Part shown: positions 54,040-64,000 of the stretch, piece by piece
How the letters are laid out: each line of letters opens with the position of its first letter
Numbering within the stretch: position 1 is the first letter of the stretch
Assembly: GCA_958299035.1 (NCBI GenBank)
Contig: CATQJL010000223.1
Span: 53,922,302 to 53,986,301 of the forward strand
Direction: 5' to 3'
DNA from: Cylicocyclus nassatus
Lineage: Eukaryota; Nematoda; Chromadorea; Rhabditida; Strongylidae
DNA: 64,000 nt
Notes under the pieces: model-generated
Databases searched by the model: none
What the model was told of the DNA's origin: nothing
The model's input: the letters and a program-made list of their open reading frames with translations, nothing else
Program-made: the position numbers and the translations under genes

Positions 54040-55218
54040 TATTGAATATTGTAATGCGCATCAAGTACATTACACCAGCGCAGGGAAGAGCTTTCAGACA
54101 TTTTCCCGAAATTTAAACGAATACGACGGCTATGCTTGTGCCCGAAGTAAACGTTACGATTGTTATTTATAAACATAGACCGTTGACTGCGCTTACTCTA
54201 GTACGTTGCGTTTCAGATACGCTGTGTCTAGCCCAATCTTGAGTCGATGCTTTCGTTTAATTGTATCAAGTGGCTCATCTTCATCCACCTCTCTTAGAAT
54301 TACCTAAACCTAGAGGTGTTAAGAAAAAATCATGTAGAGATAACAGTCACTAAACATGGTTATACACGAGTAGATTTAGCATGGTACAGTTGCAGCAAAT
54401 GAAGTACTACCATATTCCATGAAAACTTTATCAGCGCGCCGCCGCTCTTTGCCATTGCCATGCAAAATAATCACAAGAATGAGGATATAGTGATTCCCAA
54501 TTTACTAGATAGATGAGCAGCAAATGGTTGCTACAAGTTCTCGTTACTTTATTACTACCTGCCCTTGGTTATGGTCGCAATAATCAAAAGCATAAGGTGA
54601 GATGAAAAGTTCGTTACGTACGAGGGAGAATCACTTTGAGCGGCATTTATTATTACGGCCACCAGTATCAAGGTAACGTTATTGGCGCCTCACCATCAGT
54701 TATGAAGCTATTGCTCTGTTCAGAGTTATCTCACATGTGTTAGCGCTGAAACTCCGCCGTAAGCTAGCGCTGCCCCTGCGGCGCCACAACGCTACCGGGG
54801 TCCCAATAAGAATCTTGATTGATACATGCGTCATGCTTCTGCCCTGCGAAGAACTCTAGAACATGGGTGCTTGTGCTTTATTGCGTTATCACCTCTTTCC
54901 AGCGTTTTCTATACTACAAACATCGTGGAAAAACGTCAAAACTACGGGAATCCGAAAAACAATTGAAGAGAGACTTTCCTTCAAAAAAGAACAGGGAAGA
55001 ATAGAGCAAAAATGAGGATGCAGAAGAACGGTAAGAGGTGAAAACCCAGTGAAGCAAAAAAGCAAATTTCGGCATTCGGGTTAGGGAACTACATGTCGCC
55101 GATAGGCTCCACCTCGCGCGAACTGCCAGTACGAATTCGTTATCTCGTATTATGTGGAGCTGTTACTTTGTCGCAGATGTCCGCATGGATCCCTCCAGCC
55201 CCCCTTCCTCCCCCGCTT
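54040..55218. other. Intergenic stretch up to the assembly gap
   Basis: Upstream exons of the minus-strand gene could lie here, but I could not place any with confidence. ACTACATGTCGCCGA at about 55088 resembles the end motif of the 5494 hairpin. Confidence 0.35.
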
Positions 55219-55718
55219 NNNNNNNNNNNNNNNNNNNNNNNNNNNNNNNNNNNNNNNNNNNNNNNNNNNNNNNNNNNNNNNNNNNNNNNNNNNNNNNNNN
55301 NNNNNNNNNNNNNNNNNNNNNNNNNNNNNNNNNNNNNNNNNNNNNNNNNNNNNNNNNNNNNNNNNNNNNNNNNNNNNNNNNNNNNNNNNNNNNNNNNNNN
55401 NNNNNNNNNNNNNNNNNNNNNNNNNNNNNNNNNNNNNNNNNNNNNNNNNNNNNNNNNNNNNNNNNNNNNNNNNNNNNNNNNNNNNNNNNNNNNNNNNNNN
55501 NNNNNNNNNNNNNNNNNNNNNNNNNNNNNNNNNNNNNNNNNNNNNNNNNNNNNNNNNNNNNNNNNNNNNNNNNNNNNNNNNNNNNNNNNNNNNNNNNNNN
55601 NNNNNNNNNNNNNNNNNNNNNNNNNNNNNNNNNNNNNNNNNNNNNNNNNNNNNNNNNNNNNNNNNNNNNNNNNNNNNNNNNNNNNNNNNNNNNNNNNNNN
55701 NNNNNNNNNNNNNNNNNN
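55219..55718. other. Assembly gap, 500 N
   Basis: Exactly 500 N bases, a rounded number suggesting a gap of unknown or nominal size. Long X-filled frames across it are meaningless. Confidence 0.99.
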
Positions 55719-55719
55719 A

Positions 55720-55744
55720 AAGCAGTGGTATCAACGCAGAGTAC
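55720..55744 (+). other. cDNA-amplification primer (SMART-type) sequence, artefact
   Basis: The first bases after the gap contain AAGCAGTGGTATCAACGCAG followed by AGTAC, which is the widely used SMART template-switch/PCR primer in full (25 bases). It has no biological role here. It marks the end of a contig built from, or contaminated by, amplified cDNA or amplified genomic reads. Confidence 0.95.
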
Positions 55745-55830
55745 TAACTTGCTCGTAAAGGTTATGCGACCTGCTGATTTCGAAACTCACATCTGCTTAG
55801 CAAGATAGCTTCGTATCCTGCGGATATGGC

Positions 55831-56450
55831 GAGTAGAATTTGGGACGACAAGATTTTTCCACAATTCACCAGCCGTTCTATTTCCTTTGAAAAGAAACCT
55901 GCGGCTACTATATAGCACATCATAATCTACAGAAAAAGTGCTATAGATCTTTGCTGAAATGTACTCGGGACAATGCTCGCTGCATTACACCTTCGCGAAA
56001 AGACGTCCTCAGAAAGATTTAAAAATACTGAAATCGAAATATCAAGGACATGCTGTATATGAGAAGATTCGCCTTGATGAGCTGAGCAAGGCGCAGTTTT
56101 CGGATTCAAAATATACTTATTCCGAAGGAAGTTACGGCGAGTAGAATTTAAAAACGCGTGATTTTTCCAAAATTTACCAACGCTTCTATCTCCTTTGGAA
56201 AGAAGTCTAAGCCTATTTTTTAGCGCACAATAATCTACAAGAACAGTATTATCGAATAGTACTTAGTAAAGTCTTCTATGTTGGGTAGGCGTTGCTTCAC
56301 ATATTCGCGAAAGGACCTCCGCAGAACAAATTGAAAAAACTGGGAAACGGAATATCGAAGACATTGTACCCCCACTTCCAATATATCAGAAGATTCTCCG
56401 CGCGGAGATGAATCGAATGGTGGCTTTGGATTCAGAATTCGTTCACTCTG
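55831..56450 (+). repeat. Diverged tandem duplication, 308-bp period
   Basis: GAGTAGAATTT starts a unit at 55831 and again at 56139. Shared blocks follow in order: TTTTTCCA.AATT.ACCA, TTCTAT.TCCTTTG.AAAGAA, ATAATCTACA, TTCGCGAAA and a closing GAAGATTC region. The second unit ends beside the ACATGTCCAT cluster that hosts 56488-57158. Confidence 0.65.
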
Positions 56451-56487
56451 AAGCGAGACATGTCCATACATGTACGGACATGTCCAT

Positions 56488-57158
56488 TATACTTTGGAAT
56501 ATTCGAGAATTTTTTCGAATATTCGAATAACCGAATATATTCGAGAATCAAAAATGTCGAATAATCGAATTTCAAATATTTTCAAAAACAAAAAATGTCG
56601 AATATTCGAATATCGAATATTTTCGAGAAACAAAAATGTCGAATAATCGAATATCGAATATTTTCGAAATAAGAAAATCGTCGAATAATCGAATATCGAA
56701 TATATTTGAATTGAAAAAAATCCGAATATTCGAATATATTTGAAAAAACAATCCGAATAAACGAATATTTTGCATCGATTATGTCGAATATTCAAACAAA
56801 TTTTGATCGAATTAGCACAGTGAAGGACTCCATGCAGTGGGCAACTTGGTCAACAAACGATGGTTGCTAGTATAGCAATCAAAATTGTGACGCTGTCATT
56901 TAGTTATTCGATTATACGAAATTGTCGAATAATCGAATAACTTCTGAAAATAAATATTCGAATGTTCAAATATTTTCGAAAATGAAATTTTTCAAATAAC
57001 CGAATAATCGAATAAATTCGAAATTGACAAATTTCGAATAAGCGAATATCGAATATATTCAAGATTTTTAAATTTTCGAATAATCGAATTTCGAATAAAA
57101 TTTATTCGAATACTTTATTCGAATACTCGAATATTTATTCGATTCGGTCCAAAGTATA
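56488..57158. mobile_element. TCGAATA-rich element with 8-bp TSD, copy 2
   Basis: TATACTTTGGA and the mirrored TCCAAAGTATA are the termini. A perfect 8-bp duplication ATGTCCAT flanks at 56480-56487 and 57159-57166. The body is the same TCGAATA/TATTCGA mosaic as 18234-18901 and nearly the same length (671 versus 668 bp). The target is a local cluster of ACATGTCCAT/ATGGACATGT palindromes (56455-56487 and 57159-57215). Confidence 0.85.
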
Positions 57159-57425
57159 ATGTCCATACATGTATGGACATGTCCGTACATGTCCATACAT
57201 GTCCATACATTCGCGTCTAATTTCAAAAAATGCGAGCGGTATTGTAATCTGATAATTATTCGCATTTTTGGCAAGAATAACGAGTTTCTTGCGAAGAAAA
57301 GCGTAGAATGGTGAAGTATCACAATACGACTGATGGGACAAGCCGTTAGCCGTAATCCATACAGAACTGTTGCAAACAATGCCATTTTTGAAAATCAAGA
57401 GGGAGGGAGGAAAGGAGCGTCTTGA

Positions 57426-57741
57426 AGGCATCGTCCACCCAGATTCTCGACTTCCAGTTTTGGTCGTTCCGAGGCCTTCCCATGTTGTTCCGAATATGAC
57501 GCCAAAATCCGCGAAAACCTCCACAATCACCGTTGCGGAGAATCTGCAGGCCAGTCCTCCGGAACGGTGATTGGATGGGCGCGGTGCCGAATCGGGGTCC
57601 TAATGCCTCTTCGCTATGTCGAAGCGATTTTCTCGCTTTTGAAACAACACTTTGCCGCTGCTTGGGCATTGGTTTGTTAAAGGTCCTATTATCGTAAGCT
57701 GCCAAGAGCTCAAAACCCCCAATTAAGGGTGAACGATGCCT
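57426..57741. mobile_element. TTAA-flanked MITE, family AGGCAxxGTCCACC, copy 2
   Basis: AGGCATCGTCCACCCAGATT at the left and a right end closing GAACGATGCCT, with flanks TTGA (57422-57425) and TTAA (57742-57745). Colinear with 5897-6261 (GATTCTCGAC, CCGCGAAAAC, GGAACGGTGATTGG). Confidence 0.65.
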
Positions 57742-58178
57742 TTAAGGTCGCGCATTGTATAAAAGGTAGGAAATCTGTAATATTGCTAGCGGCAAACCAT
57801 AGGTGCCTGGCTTGAGCCTATATGATTCTGAGTAAGTTAATGTATTGCTAGCTGTCGCAGAAACCTCACTCAAAGTCAGAAACCTCAGAGCACGACTTGC
57901 ACAAAACGATTGGTAATTCAAGGATTTGTTCCCGCGGCGCGCGTCCCGCAATTTACGGCCAGTCCTGCGTGCGGCGATTCGACGGGAGTGCAGTTTAGCG
58001 ACTGTATATCAACTTCCAACATCTTAACGACGATCGAAACTACATAATTGTACAAATTTATGTATTTATAACTGCATACTTATATATGCGTATACATACA
58101 TAACAAATACTCGGGTATTTGTCCCAGAATTTCACCTACCTCCCGAAGTTGCCAGTCTTTCAAAGATTCTTTTTCTAG

Positions 58179-58499
58179 ATAGGAATATGGTTGAAGTTTA
58201 TGACGCTCGGTCCCATGATCGTTAATATAATTACTATAGTCTTTATTCTACTCACTGTTCACTACATTCATCAAATTACAAAACGGTGTGACTCTGTAGT
58301 TCACAGGCAAGTGCAATCACATTTTTCATTTATGCTTGTTCGTTTTATTTTCAGCACGCATTCGCTTGCCCGCTGTGCCGTACGTTTAAGAGTTGGTCCA
58401 AACGCAAGAAAATCCATCAAAGAATATGCCAAGACCAAGCCAGAATTAAATAGGCTGCTTATTGAAGCGCCGCTCCACCCATCAATGGAGTACATTTGA
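58179..58499 (+). CDS. Two-exon 3' end of a probable membrane-protein gene with a GC-AG intron
   Basis: After the acceptor TTCTTTTTCTAG, exon 1 (58179-58306) encodes LKFMTLGPMIVNIITIVFIL and continues LLTVHYIHQITKRCDSVVH, one strongly hydrophobic segment followed by basic residues. The next 48 nt (58307-58354) start CAG|GCAAGT and end TTTTATTTTCAG, a GC-AG intron of standard nematode length. Exon 2 (58355-58499) encodes RVGPNARKSIKEYAKTKPEL and NRLLIEAPLHPSMEYI, then TGA. Because 48 is a multiple of three with no stop, the frame is also open without splicing. A poly(A) signal AATAAA lies 53 nt after the stop (58552-58557). If translation starts locally, ATG at 58200 is the first in frame, but more upstream exons are likelier. 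No family recognised. Confidence 0.5.
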   Translation: MGIWLKFMTLGPMIVNIITIVFILLTVHYIHQITKRCDSVVHRQVQSHFSFMLVRFIFSTHSLARCAVRLRVGPNARKSIKEYAKTKPELNRLLIEAPLHPSMEYI

Positions 58500-58900
58500 G
58501 AGATTCAGTTTTCGCTATTTCAAGTCCAATTCGTCAATGGCTTTTAATCAAAATAAATATGATTGTTAAACGAATTGAATTTTAATGCCCGCTTTTGCAT
58601 GAACAGAAATATAGCTTTTCACCTGCAGATGGCTTTCGAAGAGTTTAGTGCGTTCTGATGGTGAGATGCTGGCAGGTTGCCGGATTGAGTCCTAGAAAAC
58701 ACGCTATCTTTTGTAAGGATATCGTCACGTCCTGCGGTATCCGTATATCTTTGAGGGCTTCTGTTTCGATTTACTCAATGACTACGGTCTAATGATTATC
58801 CTCGCGTCTGCTTGTGATTTTCCGTCTGTCACAAAAATTGTGGAGCGAGTTACAGGAAGCGCCATCAGCCAGATTTCTGCAGAGCACGCGCTGACAGCAA

Positions 58901-59498
58901 CTCAGTTAATCGCTGAGGGCAGGCGGAGACCGGAAAAATAGTTCGCTGATTTCTTGCGGTCCGCTGGCACAAATTTGGAATAATTTTGGCCAAATTTAAG
59001 ACGAACGCTAGGAGAACTATCGCGATTTTTCTATGGATAAGTTGCGGCTTAGTGGCCGCATTCGGACCTTCTACGACAATATGCAAAATTGTTGGGGGCC
59101 GCACGGTCCTTTGTGAAGGACCGCACTGCCCAGGGTACCTTCCGCTGAAATAATGTACCCCAAACTCGGGCGATTTAACCATCGATAATACCTCTGCCAC
59201 ACAGAGTCTCACCTTTTCTCGGCGTACGCCCGAAACTGCGTAAAAACCTCACATTTCCTCGGCGTACGCCCGAAAGTGCGTAAAAAGAGTCCGAGCGCTT
59301 GCTGAAAGTTTGGCCAGCCCTCGCTGAAAAAAATTATTTGCCGAGCGCTTGCAGAAAATGCTGGTTGCTTCACGCTGGCGGAACATTAGGCAGTAAAGGA
59401 AGTACCGCTCGCGAAGGTTTGGCCACGCCCCAAAATTCTGCTGCCTCTTGCAAAAAAGCGCGAGTTTGCGGACCGTCTGCCACCGGCGATTATCTGAG
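58901..59498 (-). mobile_element. SL1-bearing element, copy 2 (inverted)
   Basis: The right end, reverse-complemented, starts CTCAGATAATCGCCGGTGGC and the left end starts CTCAGTTAATCGCTGAGGGC, so the ends are inverted copies. Read on the minus strand the unit aligns throughout with 49263-49848 (GGTCCGCAAACTCGCGCTTT, CAGAATTTTGGGGCG). It has a private 40-bp tandem duplication at about 59218-59290 (GGCGTACGCCCGAAA twice). The different flanking DNA from copy 1 shows it is dispersed and not a segmental duplicate. Confidence 0.7.
59061..59180 (-). ncRNA. Spliced-leader-RNA-like sequence (SL1-like), copy 2
   Basis: On the minus strand from 59180 the 22 bases begin GGTTAAATCGCCCGAGTTTG, 17 of 22 identical to SL1, and are followed by a GT donor (GGG|GTAC). 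A 6-bp stem I (GGGTAC/GTACCC), a long stem II (about 59094-59130, GTGCGGTCCTT/AAGGACCG core) and the Sm-like AATTTTGC (59090-59083) are kept. Stem III is weak. Every SL1 position changed in one copy is intact in the other, so the ancestor of both copies was probably SL1 itself. This copy looks more decayed. Confidence 0.4.
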
Positions 59499-59504
59499 AA
59501 TAGG

Positions 59505-60050
59505 TCCAACAAGGACGACTTGTTCTTATGTATGGATCTTGCAAAACTTTGAATAGGATCAAACTGCTTTCTGGCCCGAATTGAGCTCTCACCTTTTCGT
59601 GATATGCACTTGTTCGATTTGGAAATATGCAAGCCATGTTTTTTGGTTCAAGGTAACCAAGAAGCTTACTCTTCTAGATTCTTCTAGCAAAATGGACTCT
59701 CAAAAGGGTCATCTCATGACCTGCTAATTTCTCCACGCTCGTCAAGAAAATAGAGAGTTCTTACTAAGGGCTACAATGTGTTGTTCAAGCCAAGAGGCCC
59801 TCGATCCACTAAAAAGGAGATACCATAACTACATGTTGAACATTCTCAGCCACAATACGCGCGCTTACACGAACGACGTGTTAAAATAGGTATTGCTCAT
59901 TCGAAAAGATTCAAAAAAATCAGAACTTCTGATATTCACTTTTTCTTAGTGGAACGCAGTTCGCTCGCTTACAGTCACAAGTAACATCTAGCGCCACATT
60001 GAGTGCGAACGCATAAGGGCTAGTCGAATAGTGAGACAATTCAGGATAAA
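59505..60050. other. Intergenic stretch, nothing recognised
   Basis: No feature could be supported here. Confidence 0.4.
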
Positions 60051-60116
60051 GTGTTTTTGCAAACTGTTTTTGCAACTTTCATTCAAAAATTTCACAAAAC
60101 AAAATGCTTGGCAGTG

Positions 60117-60284
60117 ACGTTGGCAATTTACGGGCAGCATCATGTCATCAAATTTGTGTTTACGTGGGCAGCGAATAATAGGAATAAGTATGAAGTTAAG
60201 TTAAAAGAACTTTACGAGCAAGCTACTTGGATGAAGAGCATGGCTAAATTTTCCCAAATCAAAAAGACAACCACGTCCTTTTGA
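60117..60284 (+). CDS. Possible terminal exon of an unknown gene
   Basis: After a possible acceptor (AAATGCTTGGCAG) a frame encodes AIYGQHHVIKFVFTWAANNR and KYEVKLKELYEQATWMKSMA, then a basic tail and TGA at 60282-60284. The second part has a helix-like pattern of K, E and L. The open frame extends upstream to 60051. No poly(A) signal of the standard form is close, and no upstream exon is identified. Confidence 0.3.
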   Translation, partial: TLAIYGQHHVIKFVFTWAANNRNKYEVKLKELYEQATWMKSMAKFSQIKKTTTSF

Positions 60285-60299
60285 CAGTGGCAAAACTCT

Positions 60300-60835
60300 C
60301 AGTTTACATAACTTTCTCGTGGTTCCAACCTAAATACAGTACAGCTACTCTTTAGTGAATGGGAAAAATTATCAAACTTTTTCACTCCTTTCTACCGGAA
60401 TAACATCGAAAATCTAAGCCAAAGAAGGAAAGTGCGCATTAAGTGAGCACTGTGCAGCCGGCGCTATAGGAAAAGGCATGTTTAAATGGATAGTAGCTTT
60501 CTTGTATTCGCCATCTGTTGGGCCGTAATGTACATTCAAATACTGGTATTTTATAAGCCTCGATTAGCCAAATTCTCGGAGTAGGTCATAAACTCTTGTA
60601 CCTACTGTTCCGGATCTTTTTTTTTTACAATGACTAAGATTCTGGCGACGCGATTGAGAGCGAACGCAGCTCAAGTATTTCCTTTACTTTTATTCCCCGA
60701 ATAAATTAGCGGAGTGCTTCAAAGTACTACTGTTGAGTACATAAGTTTTTTTCTAGAAAAACATGGCAGATTAAGCGAGAAGTTACGAAACTCCGAAAGT
60801 AAATCATGTGAACTTTTGTTGCAACCGAATAACTA
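60300..60835. other. Intergenic stretch, nothing recognised
   Basis: No feature could be supported here. Confidence 0.4.
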
Positions 60836-60839
60836 TCTA

Positions 60840-61779
60840 TTAGGTCGTTTCATAAGTTCGTAGACTTTTTATTTTTGTCGCCGTTTTTCGATGAAGCGGT
60901 TCGTTTACGGCAAAGTACCTATACCATTGAAAAAAGAAAATCTTGCTCTACAAGAACTGTTGTTCGTTTTTGGAGCAAACTTGAATCCCCTTCTTTTACG
61001 ACTTATCAAAGCAAAATTTTTTGAGAGGCAAAAATTGGCGATTGCGGCAACTGCAACTTTCGATCCGTATACGGAGCCACAAGTGGGAATTTTTTGTCTG
61101 AAGTTGTTAAGAGTGATGAGAAACAACTATTTGTGGTACTACGGTGCATATAAAAGTAGTCTCCATATCCAAAGAGAGGCTATAAAGAAAGATTAAGCGC
61201 ACGTTTACCATGTGTGTAGATGTTTTGCGTTTGGCACAATTTTGAAAAGTTCCCACGTCAAAAAATTTTTTTAAGAAAGCGTAAAATGTTGGTCAGAGCT
61301 TGTACTCATACATCTACACCACTTAGAAGAACGCATCCATTCCTCAAGTTCCGATAGGAGGACCGACACATTGTGTCGCTGAACAACGCGCCAAACTCAA
61401 GCGGCAGCAGTCAAAGACAACAAAACCATTGGGACCTTGTTCAAACGGTTCTATGCATATTGGCATGCTGCAAATTTGTCAATGTTTCAGTCTTGCTTGC
61501 TACTATCCATCCCGCCTACCTATGACAGAAACATCTTGCGGAATACGGACCAAATGCGGAAAGTGCAGTTGCCGCAATCGCCAATTTTTGCCTCTCAAAA
61601 AATTTTGCTTTGATAAGTCGTAAAAGAAGGGGATTCAAGTTTGCTCCAAAAACGAACAACAGTTCTTGTAGAGCAAAATTTTCTCTTTTCATTGGTATAG
61701 GTATTTTGCCGTAAACCAACCGCTTCATCGAAAAACGACGACAAAAATAAAAAGTCGACGAACTTATGAAACGACCTAA
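60840..61779. mobile_element. Mariner-type foldback, TTAGGTCGTTTCATAAG family
   Basis: TTAGGTCGTTTCATAAGTTC is mirrored by GAACTTATGAAACGACCTAA, with arms of about 220 bp (60840-61060 and 61560-61779). TA flanks at 60838-60839 and 61780-61781. Mirrored frames in the two arms (KRFVYGKVPIPLKKENLALQ and KRLVYGKIPIPMKRENFALQ) are produced by the inverted repeat. The middle (about 61060-61560) shows no transposase. The termini are typical mariner. Confidence 0.85.
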
Positions 61780-61783
61780 TAGA

Positions 61784-63525
61784 AGGCTCAAGACTTTTGG
61801 AATATAGTGGGAATAGACGAGTAGTTTTACAGCTCACACGCACCGATCATCTTTACCTCCAAGTATCGGAGACAAGGCCATCAATTTCATTGACTTTCTA
61901 TTATAAGGTTCTGCTAAGTTAGGCAGACATTAGGCCAGTGTAAGATTTAAAAGCCATAGTAATAGTTTGGCGACTCTGAACACTCTCCCGTATAACCTGG
62001 TTTTTTTAAACCGAATTGTACTATAAATCAGCTCTCACTTCTGTAGGAAATCTGACTGCTCATAAACGAGTTGTATGACAATTACTGTTCGTCTTCAATT
62101 TTTTCCAATGAAGCAAAGGACGTCAAAAAACCGAATAGACCTTCATGTGTGTTACGACCAAATGAGGAAGAAGACTGAACTAGTTGGACCTTAAAAGCTG
62201 GCACGGTTCCAGTTTTTAACATGAATCTTGTGCCGAAACTGTGCTAGAACGCTTTAGGTCAACTTTTCTCAGAGAGCTGGATGCTATGTTTATATCACTA
62301 TTTTTACTTATCCCATGCATATATCATATCACCGCCCATTCTTGGTTCTCTCTTCGCATTATTATCGTCTTAAGAGAAGGAGTAGGACTCCAAAATAAGT
62401 AATGTTTATAAACAATCCACAAAGAGGACCGGTAAAAATGTCCTAGCTTTGCACTGCTCCAGCGTCCCACAAGCTATGCCAACTGAAGCTGAGTGTTTAA
62501 ATGAAGCGAAATGACAGCAATCGGAAGAACATACACAATGTAATTCGTCCAAAGCTTCTATGCCTATTTTTTCGGGTCTAATCCTTGTCAGGAGCTCTCA
62601 GCTTCCAACAATGGATGAGCTGTCCAATGGTTCCGAGGTTCGTACTTGTCTCACTGATTCACATTTCGGCGTAGGATTGGCAACGCAGTGTTGCGAAGGC
62701 GGGCAGACCAGAGCATCACACGCTGGAATTAAGCTTAATATGAGGTTTTCTACAGTACCAGCTTACTTCCGGGTTTGGCACAAGATGGTATCTTCTTGCA
62801 GACTTTAGCAATGCATGGCTCCACTCTTTCTACACATACTTCATTTGCTGGGCATTTGTGTTGTGCGCAACCTTAATCAATCTGTTTGGAAATAAAGTGG
62901 ATTAGTACACAAAATTACCATTTTCTTCAACTGGTAGGCAAAACAGAATCGGGCGGCAAGGTGGTTTTTTGCAAGGAAATACTCGCTCCTGGCAATATTT
63001 TCCAGGTGGACAGTATGAATCGACGCATGCTGAATGAGTTTATTGCTTTTGACATGATAATGGAATTTTGCTTTTTGATGACATTTTTGCTCTAGTGTGG
63101 GACTAATCGTTCACGATGATTATCAAGATGGAAACCAGCTAGCTTATGCACACTGCAATTATAAGGCTAAAATCAGAATTTAACTTACCAATTTACGCGT
63201 AGAATGGTAGAAATAAGGCTTAGACAAAGAAAGCTTCAAGTTGTGCATCTAGCAAAGGAAACGAAAAGCCCATCTAGAGACCTCTATGCGCGATAACGGT
63301 TACTTATTAGTACACGTAGCGATCTTCTCAGATCTGCTATCACAAAGACACTCAAAATTTTCATTTTTGATATTAATTCGAAGCATGAGTAGTGCTCATC
63401 ACGTTTGAATAAAATTGCTACTACAATCATCATCACATCTGCGTTCCTGTAATTTCCTCTCTAATGCTGAGATTTTTTACTAGCAAACATCAAACCTTCT
63501 TAGGAAAGCATATGAGTGCAAAATC
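61784..63525. other. Intergenic stretch with weak exon-like pieces
   Basis: A plus-strand piece after CTAATCCTTGTCAG (62591 on) encodes SSQLPTMDELSNGSEVRTCL and ends at AATATGAG|GTTTTC (about 62743). It could be an internal exon, but nothing in phase was found to join it. A second frame ending at 63095 is equally isolated. Confidence 0.25.
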
Positions 63526-63529
63526 TACT

Positions 63530-63640
63530 TTAAGGTCTTGTAGTGTCCTCTTTTTGGGTTGATTTCCAAATTTGATTGCAAAATTTACTCTAAGGTCTTG
63601 TAGTGACCTCTTTTTGGGTTGATTTTCAGCTTGAAAAGTA
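63530..63640 (+). repeat. Two-copy direct repeat, 60-bp period
   Basis: AAGGTCTTGTAGTG.CCTCTTTTTGGGTTGATTT occurs at about 63532 and 63592 with one or two differences. Frames across it repeat QPKKRSLQDL and QPKKRTLQDL on the minus strand, a result of the duplication. Confidence 0.8.
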
Positions 63641-63644
63641 CATA

Positions 63645-64000
63645 GTTTCTGGAAACCCGAAAGAAGCTTTTGCTTACTGTGTATAACCCAGCTCTCGAAT
63701 AACTCCTTCAGTGATGCTGGACTATTAGCCAAATTCCAGTTCATGCAAGATTTTTCTTCAAATAACATTTTAAAGCTCTGCTGACACGACCTTCTCTCCT
63801 ACCCATCGTGCAGTAAGATTTACACATAGCTAGCTTCTCAAAACAATTCGACGGAGCTTCACAAGAGTTTCCGAATGATTGCTACAAAACTACAGCAAGA
63901 CCTATGTTCTTGCAGTTTTGCGGCTGTCAGCTCCATATCGAAGCTCTGTGCGAAATTCGTCAATTCTCATTGCACTACATTGCTTTTCAATATGGAAAAC
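63645..64000. other. Window end, nothing recognised
   Basis: No feature could be supported here. Confidence 0.4.

Noticed and set aside
55093..55808. Four open frames of about 200 codons
   Set aside because: They consist almost entirely of N from the 500-base gap.
60891..61791. Mirrored frames KRFVYGK.../KRLVYGK...
   Set aside because: They lie in the inverted arms of a mariner-type foldback and contain no transposase motif.

Overview
The window looks like repeat-rich, gene-poor DNA from a nematode, most likely a rhabditine/strongylid (hookworm-type) worm. The pointers are: short GT-AG introns (43-72 nt) at every gene model I can build; a tRNA-derived SINE whose body I recall from hookworm and strongylid genomes (memory, unverified); dozens of TA-, TTAA-, TWA-, 8-bp- and 9-bp-flanked palindromic elements; long poly-G/poly-C runs; and two elements carrying a sequence very close to the nematode SL1 spliced leader. 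There are no bacterial-style operons, and nearly all open reading frames are chance frames or repeat shadows.

Layout. Positions 1-13000 are mostly nested DNA transposons. A 9-bp-TSD (Mutator-like) element (536-3380) carries a Harbinger-type MITE, a hAT-type MITE and a smaller element of its own class. A TA-flanked mariner-type foldback (9955-12273) carries a 9-bp-TSD element (10388-11689), which itself carries another mariner-type foldback (10605-11521). Two partial minus-strand gene models lie here (7841-8366 and 12499-13531). Positions 14000-24300 hold further MITEs, a TCGAATA-rich element with 8-bp TSDs, and a minisatellite-bearing repeat. A ~158-bp satellite array fills about 26100-27560. 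Positions 28000-41300 hold scattered MITEs, a 1.76-kb foldback with an internal 520-bp duplication, a tRNA-derived SINE and one possible exon (40991-41215). A four-layer nest occupies 41275-45095.

Positions 48660-52180 are a retroelement graveyard. A broken CR1/Jockey-type LINE is interrupted by an SL1-bearing element, and its (AATA)n tail is followed by a Penelope-like fragment with a GIY-YIG endonuclease end. After that come a minus-strand gene end with a membrane segment (53627-54034), a 500-base N gap followed directly by a cDNA-library primer sequence (55720-55744), a second 8-bp-TSD TCGAATA element, a plus-strand gene end with a GC-AG intron and poly(A) signal (58179-58557), and a second, inverted SL1-bearing element (58901-59498).

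The strongest candidate for something undescribed is the pair of ~590-bp elements with inverted ends at 49263-49848 and 58901-59498. Each holds an SL1-like 22-mer, a GT splice donor in a hairpin, a long second hairpin and an Sm-like site, in the order of a spliced-leader RNA. At every one of the 22 SL1 positions at least one copy matches the canonical base. This suggests a mobile element that carries, or was born from, an SL RNA gene. All gene functions are unassigned; exon models rest on reading-frame and splice-site consistency only.
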